The notes beneath the pieces are model-generated. The model saw nothing but the letters and a program-made list of their open reading frames with translations, was not told where the DNA came from and made no database searches. Below, in pieces: positions 6,607 through 12,697 of a DNA stretch of 19,354 nt (the stretch's first letter is position 1; every line of letters starts with the position of its first letter). The DNA is from Flavobacteriaceae bacterium (lineage in GTDB: Bacteria; Bacteroidota; Bacteroidia; Flavobacteriales; Flavobacteriaceae). The DNA is taken from positions 9,758-29,111 of the forward strand of contig PAUJ01000025.1 in assembly GCA_002713705.1 (NCBI GenBank), given 5' to 3'. The translations under genes were made by a program, and so were the position numbers.

Positions 6607-6789
6607 ATGCAAAATTTAATTGACCAGATTACAGAAGTAATCACTACTATCCAGGAAGACGTTACTAAATTCGATGAAAAAGGTAACAAGGCTGCTGGAA
6701 CAAGAGTAAGAAAAGGAATGCAAACTATTAAAGGTTTAGCACAAGACATTAGAGTTCACGTTAGCGAAACTAACAAGGCTAGAGTCTAA
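6607..6789 (+). CDS. Hc1/histone H1-like DNA-binding protein (60 aa)
   Basis: The motif EKGNKAAGTRVRKGMQ at about 24-39 matches the Hc1-like histone H1 proteins common in Bacteroidetes, which have a characteristic KGNKAAGTRxRK core. They are small, helical, basic nucleoid proteins of about 60 residues, so this copy is full length. It is expected to bind phage or host DNA in the cytoplasm and affect compaction or gene expression. This is the best host indicator in the window. It starts after a long A-rich leader behind a TGAAAC-class promoter, and no terminator with a T run follows it, so transcription may run on into the structured RNA region. Confidence 0.8.
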   Translation: MQNLIDQITEVITTIQEDVTKFDEKGNKAAGTRVRKGMQTIKGLAQDIRVHVSETNKARV

Positions 6790-6797
6790 ATAAACTA

Positions 6798-6821
6798 AGG
6801 GTTAGCGAAACCCTAATTCGC
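6798..6821 (+). other. Compact H-type pseudoknot candidate before the boxA-like site
   Basis: AGGGTT (6798-6803) pairs with AACCCT (6809-6814), and the loop bases GCGA (6805-6808) can pair with TCGC (6818-6821), leaving a one-base first loop and a three-base AAT last loop. It lies 9 bases after the Hc1-like stop codon. It could stop 3' exonucleases, act as a ligand-responsive element, or be the 5' domain of the following RNA. Only the pairing is seen. Confidence 0.45.
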
Positions 6822-6827
6822 ACAAAA

Positions 6828-6838
6828 GTTCTTTAACA
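6828..6838 (+). promoter_or_regulatory. boxA-like antitermination site
   Basis: GTTCTTTAACA differs by one base from the bacterial boxA core (GCTCTTTAACA) found in rRNA operon leaders, where NusB and NusE (ribosomal protein S10) bind the RNA and make polymerase resist termination. It lies 4 bases before the closing stem of the large structured RNA, as expected for a leader of an untranslated transcript. Antitermination is inferred. Confidence 0.55.
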
Positions 6839-6842
6839 TATT

Positions 6843-7248
6843 AAAAGAGGCACTCTGAAGGTTGATCCCCCGAAGAGTGAGTGTATGGCCGAATAAACCC
6901 TATCGTGAGAGGGGTTAAGGCACATCCGACACCAAACAAGATTTGGCTCAACTGCTTCAAGTAGCGTGGTTGAGACTCGACAGAGTAGAAGATGGTAGAT
7001 CGGGAAATAGACAACTAAACCTATTTCACGAAGAGCATTGCAAGTACCCGAGAGGAAGCCTTGCCCAGTGACCGAACAATCCTATTATGTAGGGGATAAG
7101 GTACGATTAAAGCTGTTGTGGCACTACAACGAGATTAACCATCTTGAGTAGAACTCGAAATAATAGTAGAGTTAATCGGTATGCAGTAATATATACAACA
7201 TGACGATCTTCTAGAATTGGTATATTCTAGTACACGATCCTCTTTTTT
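6843..7248 (+). ncRNA. Large structured non-coding RNA (about 400 nt), family not recognised
   Basis: No credible protein gene lies in 6790-7271, but many helices do. AAAAGAGG (6843-6850) pairs with CCTCTTTT (7239-7246) as a closing stem. Inside are CACTCT/AGAGTG (6851/6874); a long arm at 6881-6932 with GTGT, ATG, GCC and AACCC pairing in order with partners on the 3' side; CTCAAC/GTTGAG (6947/6969) continued by TGCT/AGCG; ACTC-GACA-GAGT (6975-6986); GAAATAG/CTATTTC (7004/7021) extended by CG/CG; CATTG+CAAG/CTTG+CAGTG (7036-7070); ATCC/GGAT (7079-7097); GTTGTG-GCAC-TACAAC (7115-7130); and GATTAAC/GTTAATC (7133/7171). G+C content is visibly higher than around it. Position next to phage tRNAs recalls large ornate RNAs such as GOLLD and ROOL, but I see no diagnostic match. 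Confidence 0.7.
7202..7248 (+). terminator. Terminator of the structured RNA
   Basis: GACGATC (7202-7208) pairs with GATCCTC (7236-7242) with one C-C mismatch, and CTAGAAT (7211-7217) with ATTCTAG (7224-7230) inside, followed directly by six T residues. The T run is also used by the RNA's possible closing stem with 6843-6850, so the two folds exclude each other. Confidence 0.6.
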
Positions 7249-7271
7249 AATTAAAAAAACAAAATATAATA

Positions 7272-7634
7272 ATGGTATTTGCAGATTTAACATGGAGTCC
7301 AGATCAACTAGACCCAAAAGATGGAGTAACTAAATTGGGATGGCAATCACAATATATGGTAGACAATGGCTACCTAATTGTAATTGATACCAATACAGAA
7401 GGTATTGAAACACCTTTAGCATCAGCAACTGAACCAGATCAACTTTACAGGTGTTCAGTATGGTCATGGAATAGAGATGAAACTACAGTAGAAGCAGACG
7501 CATATCTAATAGAAGCAGATTGTTTGAACACTAGAATACAGGCTATTATGACTGAGGTTGAAGCGTTAGAAGGGGAAGTATTCCCAGAAACGACAACTAC
7601 AACAACAACTGCAGCAGCAGGTCAGTGGGATTAA
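7272..7634 (+). CDS. Hypothetical protein with a poly-Thr C-terminal tract (120 aa)
   Basis: No family is recognised. The first hundred residues are acidic and rich in Trp and Tyr (for example YRCSVWSWNRDE near residues 58-69); then comes a helix (LNTRIQAIMTEVEALEGEVF) and a low-complexity tail PETTTTTTTAAAGQWD. Thr-rich tails occur on phage virion and surface proteins, and a similar Thr/Ala-rich linker occurs in the 585-residue membrane protein at 12698, so a structural role is possible but unproven. The gene sits between the structured RNA and two tRNA genes, and its stop codon is 5 bases before tRNA-Ala. Confidence 0.7.
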   Translation: MVFADLTWSPDQLDPKDGVTKLGWQSQYMVDNGYLIVIDTNTEGIETPLASATEPDQLYRCSVWSWNRDETTVEADAYLIEADCLNTRIQAIMTEVEALEGEVFPETTTTTTTAAAGQWD

Positions 7635-7638
7635 GGAT

Positions 7639-7712
7639 GGGGGATTAGCTCAGCTGGCTAGAGCGCCTGCCTTGCACGCAGGAGGTCATCGGTTCGACTC
7701 CGATATTCTCCA
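7639..7712 (+). tRNA. tRNA-Ala (anticodon UGC)
   Basis: A full cloverleaf is visible: acceptor GGGGGAT/ATTCTCC (with G-U pairs), D-arm GCTC...GAGC, anticodon arm CCTGC-CTTGCAC-GCAGG, variable AGGTC, T-arm ATCGG-TTCGACT-CCGAT, discriminator A. CCA is not encoded. It follows the gene ending at 7634 with almost no gap and is 6 bases before the second tRNA. Confidence 0.95.
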
Positions 7713-7718
7713 CAATAA

Positions 7719-7791
7719 GCGAAAATAGCTCAGCTGGTAGAGCACAACCTTGCCAAGGTTGGGGTCGCGAGTTCGAATCTCGTTTTTCGCT
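7719..7791 (+). tRNA. tRNA-Gly (anticodon GCC)
   Basis: Acceptor GCGAAAA/TTTTCGC is perfectly paired; D-arm GCTC...GAGC, anticodon arm CAACC-TTGCCAA-GGTTG, T-arm GCGAG-TTCGAAT-CTCGT, discriminator T. CCA is not encoded. It is probably cotranscribed with tRNA-Ala and processed from the same RNA. Confidence 0.95.
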
Positions 7792-7800
7792 CAAAGTACA

Positions 7801-7860
7801 AAAGGGATAATTTCACAGGTTCGTTCCACTATATAAAACGCAACAGTATTACCTCCCTTT
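7801..7860 (+). other. Folded 60-base segment after the tRNAs, possible small RNA or decayed tRNA
   Basis: AAAGGG (7801-7806) pairs with CCCTTT (7855-7860) and TAAT (7808-7811) with ATTA (7848-7851); the interior holds GGTTCGTTCC, which resembles a T-loop. No full cloverleaf can be drawn. It lies between tRNA-Gly and the terminator. Confidence 0.3.
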
Positions 7861-7888
7861 AAAAGCCTCCAACTCGGAGGCTTTTTTT
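7861..7888 (+). terminator. Rho-independent terminator after the tRNA genes
   Basis: AAAAGCCTCC pairs perfectly with GGAGGCTTTT around an AACTC loop, and the T run continues to 7888. It ends the tRNA transcript. Confidence 0.92.
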
Positions 7889-7892
7889 ATAC

Positions 7893-7905
7893 AGATATAT
7901 AAACT
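7893..7905 (+). promoter_or_regulatory. Shared AGATATATAAACT motif, late-type promoter candidate
   Basis: The same 13-mer occurs at 17829. Here it follows a terminator and precedes the glycosyltransferase start by 23 bases. TATATAAA is close to the TATAAATA box of T4-like late promoters, which work without a -35 box. Two occurrences are thin support. Confidence 0.4.
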
Positions 7906-7927
7906 GAACAAACAATATAAAACCTGG

Positions 7928-8755
7928 ATGAATTACGGTTTGGATGGCTTTGAACGTGCGAAATGGCGCGCCCGAAAATGGCTCCACAACTTAGCGAAAA
8001 GACTCCAACGCCCAATTTTAATCAATTGGACGAAACACATCAGTAAAACATACATACTTCATTTAGAAGATCGAGAAGATAGAAAGGAACTACTCTCAAA
8101 AGAACTCAATCAAGTTTATACAACAAAAGGTACCTTGTTAGATCTTGTAACATGGTGGCCAGCGGTTAAGAACGTTATTAAGTGGCCTGCACATTGGCAT
8201 ATTAATAAGTATTCTTTTGATTTACATTGGGTAGTTGACCCAGATCCGCAGCACCTACCAGAACTTAATAAACTTGAAGATCTAAAAATTGACTGTAGTC
8301 CAGCAGAAACTGCAATCGCATGTGGACATATACAAATGTGGAAAGACTTTGTGGCTAGTGGTGAAAAGACTGCAATGTTCTTAGAAGATGATGTTTATTT
8401 TGTATATGACTTTGAAAAGAAGGCTAGGTCTATTTTTGAAAAGGAATTACCTAAAGACTGGGACATACTTTACCTCTCAGCTCTACCAAACAAATGGGGT
8501 TTTACTTGGGACCCTCATTCTAAAAATCTAAGTAGACTTTACAATGGAGTATGGTGGATGTCAGGCTATTGTCTAACAAGAAAGGCTGCACAACACTTAT
8601 TAAATGAATTACCAATTGTAGGTCCAATAGATGTGTGGATTAACTATAAATTCGAAGGACTACAAGTCTATCTTGCCACAGATGATCTGATTTGCCAAGC
8701 AGATAACACAGAATCAGATAACACTTATTCATTTATGGAAAAGTTCTATTGGTAA
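7928..8755 (+). CDS. Glycosyltransferase family 25 protein
   Basis: Family 25 enzymes transfer sugars to lipooligosaccharide or related glycans. Expected landmarks are visible: TYILHLEDREDRK at 41-53 (the usual opening strand and Arg-containing helix), ETAIACGHIQMWKDF at 127-141, the metal-binding acidic motif FLEDDV at 151-156, and MSGYCLTRKAAQHLL at 211-225 followed by the acidic position PIDVW at 233-237. At 275 residues it is a normal length. About 38 basic N-terminal residues (AKWRARKWLHNLAKRLQR) precede the domain. No membrane helix is seen. Substrate may be host surface glycan, virion protein or modified DNA base. A terminator and a putative late-type promoter stand in front. Confidence 0.85.
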   Translation: MNYGLDGFERAKWRARKWLHNLAKRLQRPILINWTKHISKTYILHLEDREDRKELLSKELNQVYTTKGTLLDLVTWWPAVKNVIKWPAHWHINKYSFDLHWVVDPDPQHLPELNKLEDLKIDCSPAETAIACGHIQMWKDFVASGEKTAMFLEDDVYFVYDFEKKARSIFEKELPKDWDILYLSALPNKWGFTWDPHSKNLSRLYNGVWWMSGYCLTRKAAQHLLNELPIVGPIDVWINYKFEGLQVYLATDDLICQADNTESDNTYSFMEKFYW

Positions 8756-8767
8756 GCAAACTTTTTG

Positions 8768-8828
8768 CAAAATAAGTGCCACTAGACTTTTTTGTGTCAG
8801 ATATTTTTCGTATATTAGTACTATAATT
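8768..8828 (+). promoter_or_regulatory. 61-bp conserved phage promoter, copy 3
   Basis: CAAAATAAGTGCC, 7-mer ACTAGAC, T run, TGTCAGATATTTTTCG, TATATTAGTACTATAATT. It differs from the other copies at a few positions but keeps exact length; here the last box is a perfect TATAATTA. It lies 17 bases before the start at 8846. Confidence 0.8.
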
Positions 8829-8845
8829 AAAAGCAAATAATACTA

Positions 8846-9838
8846 ATGAACAAAATTGAAAAATTACCCTGGTCTGATAAAATTCAACTAGAAAAGAAAT
8901 TCGTTAAAGATGAAGTTTACAAAACAGAGTTTTTACAAAGCCTATTTGATGAAATAGGTGAAAACATGCCTGAACAATTACAAACATATATTACTGAAAA
9001 TCCAGAAGCCAGAGATGGTATGGAAACAGAGATACAGGTAACTAATAAACACTTATCTGCAAGGGCAACAAATAGTGGAAGGGCGGATTTACTTATACCT
9101 TTTACGACTAAAGATAACGAAGAACATGCATTGTGGATTGAGACAATGGATAAATCCGGAAAATGGGATTGGATCCACCATGAACAATGGAAAAAGAAGA
9201 TAACATCCTTTATGGAAAGGTATGATAAAGTTATACCTATGATGATCGCAGATAAGTTTGATGATAACTGGATTAAGAATTTTGATAAATGGAATAATAA
9301 AGGTTTTGATAAAACACACGCAATAGAGCTTAATTTCCAAAAAATTAAGAAAGAATGGGGTTTTAATATTAATCTAAAAACAGACTCTTATGAAGATAAT
9401 AAATCATATCAAGGAGGTCTTACTAATTCACAGCTAGAAAATAGAAACTTTTATCAAAAATTAGCCAGTATGTTTGAAAATACAGACATCGAGGTTTATT
9501 CTAGTGAAAGCGAAGCCACTAATGGATATTACCGTGTAAAGTTAAAAGGAGATTGGACTGGTTTTTATCTAAGAAGGTATGCTCAAGGTAATAGCCCTCT
9601 AAGTATTGTAGCACAGAATTCTGAATATACTTCTAAACATAAACACGAAGTTTATGAAATGATTAAACATTCTTCAGAGGATGTTAAACAAATGATGAGG
9701 GATTGTGGAAATATAGAATTAGCATTTAAAGATGCTAAAGACCCACAACTTGTATCTAAATTAAGTTCAGTGGAAGATGCTAAAAGGTTAATTGAGACGT
9801 TTAATCTTTGTGTTATGACACACATCGACTCAAAATAA
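8846..9838 (+). CDS. Possible PD-(D/E)XK-superfamily protein of unknown family (330 aa)
   Basis: The N-terminal half has a nuclease-like order of elements: GRADLLIPF (78-86, Asp81) as a strand with an acidic residue, ALWIETM (95-101, Glu99) as the next strand, then a helix with DWIHHEQWKKK (108-118) and a hydrophobic strand KVIPMMIADKF (128-138). This matches the PD-(D/E)XK pattern except that the usual Lys after Glu99 is Met; a Lys may have migrated to the helix, or the domain may be inactive. The C-terminal half (about 200-330) is a second domain of unknown kind. It has its own promoter, and its stop codon lies inside the next promoter copy. Nuclease function is a hypothesis. Confidence 0.75.
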   Translation: MNKIEKLPWSDKIQLEKKFVKDEVYKTEFLQSLFDEIGENMPEQLQTYITENPEARDGMETEIQVTNKHLSARATNSGRADLLIPFTTKDNEEHALWIETMDKSGKWDWIHHEQWKKKITSFMERYDKVIPMMIADKFDDNWIKNFDKWNNKGFDKTHAIELNFQKIKKEWGFNINLKTDSYEDNKSYQGGLTNSQLENRNFYQKLASMFENTDIEVYSSESEATNGYYRVKLKGDWTGFYLRRYAQGNSPLSIVAQNSEYTSKHKHEVYEMIKHSSEDVKQMMRDCGNIELAFKDAKDPQLVSKLSSVEDAKRLIETFNLCVMTHIDSK

Positions 9839-9891
9839 GTGCCTCTAGATTTTTTTATGTCAGATATTTTTCGTATATTAGTACTGTAATT
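9831..9891 (+). promoter_or_regulatory. 61-bp conserved phage promoter, copy 4, in front of an RNA
   Basis: CAAAATAAGTGCC, 7-mer TCTAGAT, T run, TGTCAGATATTTTTCG, TATATTAGTACTGTAATT. It overlaps the last codons and stop of the 330-residue gene. No start codon with a gene follows at the usual distance; instead a structured RNA segment begins at once. Confidence 0.8.
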
Positions 9892-10110
9892 GTAGCTGAG
9901 GGTTTGATCTTCCTCTCGAACATTAAGGGCCTGATGGCAACGCGACCACCCTTAATGACACTTACATCGGACAGACGCCAGGTGAAAAAGTAAATTTATG
10001 GCAATGTGGGAACTCAGTTTACTGAGGAAACAGAAATAGAGCCTGGTACCTACGCAACTTAAGAACGTGGGAATTGGTTAATTGGGGGTTCGACTCCCCC
10101 TCTGTTCGCA
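9892..10110 (+). ncRNA. Promoter-driven structured RNA with a tRNA-like 3' end
   Basis: No credible gene lies between 9838 and 10144. Pairings seen: CATTAAGGG (9921) with CCCTTAATG (9949), 9 bp; CTCAG-TTTA-CTGAG (10013-10026); CCTACG/CGTGGG around an 11-base loop (10049-10071); AATT-GGTT-AATT (10072-10083); and GGGGG-TTCGACT-CCCCC (10084-10100), a textbook T-arm. The following TCTGTT (10101-10106) pairs with AACAGA at 10029-10034, like an acceptor stem, and TAG/CTA at 10037-10052 with a GG-containing loop resembles a D-arm. The anticodon arm is irregular, so this is not a standard tRNA; a leucine-type tRNA relic (TTAA in the loop, long variable arm) or a tmRNA-like molecule was considered. 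The 5' and 3' ends are estimates. Confidence 0.55.
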
Positions 10111-10143
10111 AAAAACAATTATTAACTAACCCATATAACTAAT

Positions 10144-10515
10144 ATGACAAAACTACAAACTCTAAAATGCGTTGAGGTAACTTCTCAAACACAAGCAGAC
10201 AATGGAACTCAATGTTTCCATGACCCTATTACAAATACAGATTATCTTTCTTATGAAAATGGTTATGTACGTAGAGCCTACACTAGATCGCATGTAACTT
10301 CTAAAGGTTACAAATATAAGAACAGATCAATCTATCAATTAAATCCTACTAAACTAACTCCACGTTTTAGTTCATGGGATGGTAGTAGATATTATGATAA
10401 AGTAAGACTAATGGTAATGGATCCAGCAGAGAGATTAGAAATCCTAGCTAAAGCTGTTGTTAATTATCGTCAAACTTTAAAGAAACAAAAGCCAGTTACT
10501 CAGTATAACTACTAA
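10144..10515 (+). CDS. Hypothetical basic protein (123 aa)
   Basis: This Tyr- and Arg-rich protein carries a segment HDPITNTDYLSYENGYVRRAY in its first half and a helix with MDPAERLEILAKAVVNYRQTLKKQK near the end. There is no membrane segment. I recognise no family; basic charge suggests nucleic acid binding but shows no motif. It begins 34 bases after the tRNA-like RNA, and a weak TATAACTA box at 10134 lies too close to the ATG to serve it. Confidence 0.7.
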   Translation: MTKLQTLKCVEVTSQTQADNGTQCFHDPITNTDYLSYENGYVRRAYTRSHVTSKGYKYKNRSIYQLNPTKLTPRFSSWDGSRYYDKVRLMVMDPAERLEILAKAVVNYRQTLKKQKPVTQYNY

Positions 10516-10530
10516 TTAATTTTAGTAACT

Positions 10531-10755
10531 ATGCAAGTAAATATTTGGGTATTAAAAGACTGGTTAAATCAGGTCTACAAAATCACAGAATCATCAATAG
10601 CTGATGAAGACATATTTGATAATGCAGTAGAATATACTGATATTCCGATGATAGGTGGTCAAATACAAGTCACAATTGAGTTCAATAAATATATCAACCT
10701 AATCGACAGAGGACTTCTAGTCGTATGGTCGGAGGCAGAAACATTAACAGAATAA
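10531..10755 (+). CDS. Hypothetical acidic protein (74 aa)
   Basis: This small soluble protein has a Trp-containing N-terminal strand (VNIWVLKDWLNQVY) and an acidic middle (IADEDIFDNAVEY), then a probable beta region (GGQIQVTIEFNKYI). No family is recognised. Only one base separates its stop from the thioredoxin start, so the two are probably cotranslated; a link to redox control is not shown otherwise. Confidence 0.7.
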   Translation: MQVNIWVLKDWLNQVYKITESSIADEDIFDNAVEYTDIPMIGGQIQVTIEFNKYINLIDRGLLVVWSEAETLTE

Positions 10756-10756
10756 T

Positions 10757-11026
10757 ATGATACCACAAGAAGGAAAAGTACTAGTAGATTTTTGGGCACA
10801 ATGGTGTGGCCCTTGTAAAATGATGATGCCTGTACTGGAAAAGTACAGTGCAGAAGAAGACGCAGTAACTGTAGTAAAAATTAATGTAGATGAACAGGCT
10901 GATATTGCTTCAGAATATGGCATTAGATCTATTCCTACATTTATACTATTTGAAGACGGAGAAGTTGTTAAAAAACAAACGGGCGCAATGTCCATACAAC
11001 AATTAAAGGAATTCACAAATAACTAA
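10757..11026 (+). CDS. trxA: Thioredoxin
   Basis: The protein reduces disulfides in the cytoplasm. The active site WCGPC is at 16-20 in the usual FWAQWCGPCK setting, and the cis-proline loop SIPT is at 58-61. At 89 residues it lacks part of the first strand and helix of a standard 105-residue thioredoxin, but the catalytic core is complete. Phage thioredoxins can supply electrons to ribonucleotide reductase or, with T7, act as a polymerase clamp; neither partner is visible here. It sits in a tight run of genes (one base after the previous stop, three before the next start). Confidence 0.92.
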   Translation: MIPQEGKVLVDFWAQWCGPCKMMMPVLEKYSAEEDAVTVVKINVDEQADIASEYGIRSIPTFILFEDGEVVKKQTGAMSIQQLKEFTNN

Positions 11027-11029
11027 TAT

Positions 11030-11512
11030 ATGAAATGGTTTACAAGTACTTTTAGCTTTTGGTCTGAATTAGTATCAGAAATAAGAATCTGGTGGATATT
11101 CAGAAAAGCAGCTAAAGAAAATACTCAAAAACTTAACGATGGCGATCTAAGAGTAGATTGGTTAGGTAGAATATATGGTGTAGTTAATATGCCAGAAGAA
11201 GTAGTTACAGCAGCTCCACAAGTTCAACAAGCCTATGTATTACAACAAATCAATAAATGGGGCCCTCTCACACTTGAAATGGGACTCGCAGACATAATTT
11301 ATCCAGAAATAAATAGAATACCAAACACGAACGCATACCTAGTTGTAATGTGGCCTCAGTATGATGCATTAGGTTTTTGGTATATTCTAGGTAATATATT
11401 CAAATCAGCAATAGTTGGTTTTGGTTTATATTTACTAGCTAGAGTAATTTGGGTTAATTTTCACCATGTAACAGAACTTTTTAATAAGTTACTTGGTTTA
11501 GCAGGTATGTAA
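11030..11512 (+). CDS. Membrane protein of unknown function (160 aa)
   Basis: It has an amphipathic aromatic N-terminus (MKWFTSTFSFWSELVSEIRIWWIF), a soluble middle of about 80 residues, and one strong membrane helix at about 122-143 (AIVGFGLYLLARVIWVNF is part of it), ending near the C-terminus. I cannot assign a family. Start and stop are tightly packed: three bases after thioredoxin, and the TAA shares a base with the next ATG (TAATG), implying translational coupling to the exonuclease gene. Confidence 0.7.
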   Translation: MKWFTSTFSFWSELVSEIRIWWIFRKAAKENTQKLNDGDLRVDWLGRIYGVVNMPEEVVTAAPQVQQAYVLQQINKWGPLTLEMGLADIIYPEINRIPNTNAYLVVMWPQYDALGFWYILGNIFKSAIVGFGLYLLARVIWVNFHHVTELFNKLLGLAGM

Positions 11513-12276
11513 TGGCAGAAATAAAGAGAGTACAAGAAAACGGACTTCGTTTTTATCAAGTAACCGAGGGAGAAGAGATAATCGCAAAACTACCATCGGT
11601 TACTACTATTTTAGGGCAAACCAAAGATATGTCTGGTTTAGCCAAATGGCGCAAGAGAGTTGGCGAAGCAGAAGCTGATAGAATCTCAAATCTCAGTATG
11701 AGTAGAGGTACTATTATGCACAGACTAATAGAACTATATAAAACCAAGACTGATACTACAGCTACCGCACAAGATAGATTAGTACAACTTAAAGAGGTTG
11801 CTAAAACTGATGATGAGGTCAATGAATTTGCTGAACATGAGAATGCAGATCTATATTTAGAAGAGGCTTGGAAGATGTTCTACAAATTCTGGTTTAACTC
11901 AGCAGACTATTTTGATACAATAAAAAAGGTAATAGAGGCAGAAACATTCTTATGGACTACCAAAGCAGGTGGTTGGGCAGGAACTGTGGATAATGTCTCA
12001 GAAGTAGTTGATGGTACTATCAAGATTATTGACTATAAGAATAGTAGAAAACCTAAACGAGAAGAATGGGTTATAGATTACTATCTACAAGCATCCGCTT
12101 ATTTTATAGCTTATTGGGATATGTCAGGTAAAAAAGCCGATGGGGCAGAGATCTGGATAGCTAATGAAGTAGACAATTTACCGCAAAAATTCACACTTAC
12201 ACAGTCCGATTTACAGTTCTACGCAAAGGAGTTTATTAAGCGTAGACAGATGTTTCTAGAAAAGCATAATATATAA
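11512..12276 (+). CDS. PD-(D/E)XK exonuclease, RecB/MGME1-like
   Basis: The catalytic pattern of the RecB/Cas4/MGME1 group is present in order: GTIMH at 66-70 (the helix His), an acidic site near EAE at 142-144, AGTVD at 156-160 with Asp160, IDYKNS at 173-178 with Asp174 and Lys176, and YYLQASAY at 190-197 with the Gln and Tyr of motif QxxxY. Such enzymes trim single-stranded or flap DNA during replication, recombination or repair, in the cytoplasm. At 254 residues it fits the family. It has no Cys cluster, so it is not an iron-sulfur Cas4. Its start overlaps the previous stop. Confidence 0.88.
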   Translation: MAEIKRVQENGLRFYQVTEGEEIIAKLPSVTTILGQTKDMSGLAKWRKRVGEAEADRISNLSMSRGTIMHRLIELYKTKTDTTATAQDRLVQLKEVAKTDDEVNEFAEHENADLYLEEAWKMFYKFWFNSADYFDTIKKVIEAETFLWTTKAGGWAGTVDNVSEVVDGTIKIIDYKNSRKPKREEWVIDYYLQASAYFIAYWDMSGKKADGAEIWIANEVDNLPQKFTLTQSDLQFYAKEFIKRRQMFLEKHNI

Positions 12277-12298
12277 AGCATAAGTATAATAGTAAACT

Positions 12299-12682
12299 AT
12301 GTCAAAGAAAGAGACTAAGATCTATAAAAATGTTTGGAAGCCAGGCACTGAAGATGCTGCAAAAAAGTTTGGTTTTATTAGACCAGAGGATATAATACGT
12401 AAAAACGTACAAAAGAAACCTACGTCTAAAATAGATCAAATTTTAACTGGTTGGGGTAATTATGTGAAATCACATTTCGTAGAATTATCACCAGAACTAA
12501 AGGCAGAAAGCCAAAAAAGATTAGAGATTTGCGATCCATGTAATATGAGGGATCGTGGTACATGTTCAACCGGTAGACAGGGTGCACATGTAGTTACAGG
12601 TAAACTGATGAAGGGCTGTGGTTGTAGATTAGCTGCAAAGGCACTTTCACCAGGATCTGTATGTCCTCTAGGTAAATGGTAA
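12299..12682 (+). CDS. Cys-rich probable zinc-binding phage protein (127 aa)
   Basis: The C-terminal third holds six cysteines: CDPC (78/81), Cys89, CGC (107/109) and Cys122 in a final CPLGKW. This arrangement, ending in CP-x-x-x-W, resembles a conserved phage family of small zinc-binding proteins of unknown function. The N-terminal two thirds are basic and helical, without a membrane segment. It lies between the exonuclease and the large membrane protein. Nucleic acid or protein binding through a zinc knuckle is inferred only from the cysteines. Confidence 0.75.
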   Translation: MSKKETKIYKNVWKPGTEDAAKKFGFIRPEDIIRKNVQKKPTSKIDQILTGWGNYVKSHFVELSPELKAESQKRLEICDPCNMRDRGTCSTGRQGAHVVTGKLMKGCGCRLAAKALSPGSVCPLGKW

Positions 12683-12697
12683 ACAAAAAATTAAACT

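Noticed and set aside
6843..7248. RNase P RNA, group I or II intron, or rRNA fragment
   Set aside because: Hallmark sequences (GAGGAAAGUCC, intron cores, domain V, rRNA universal segments) could not be found.
9808..9993. 61-codon open frame on the + strand across promoter copy 4
   Set aside because: It runs through the end of the 330-residue gene, the conserved promoter and the first hairpin of the RNA; its composition is not protein-like.
9892..10110. tmRNA
   Set aside because: The 3' T-arm fits, but no tag reading frame ending in ALAA, no matching 5' acceptor strand near the promoter and too short a length; kept as an unassigned tRNA-like RNA.
10111..10141. AAAAAC-N17-TATAACTA as a further promoter of the second class
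   Set aside because: The first box matches only 4 of 6 bases and the second ends 2 bases before the ATG at 10144, too close for a leader.
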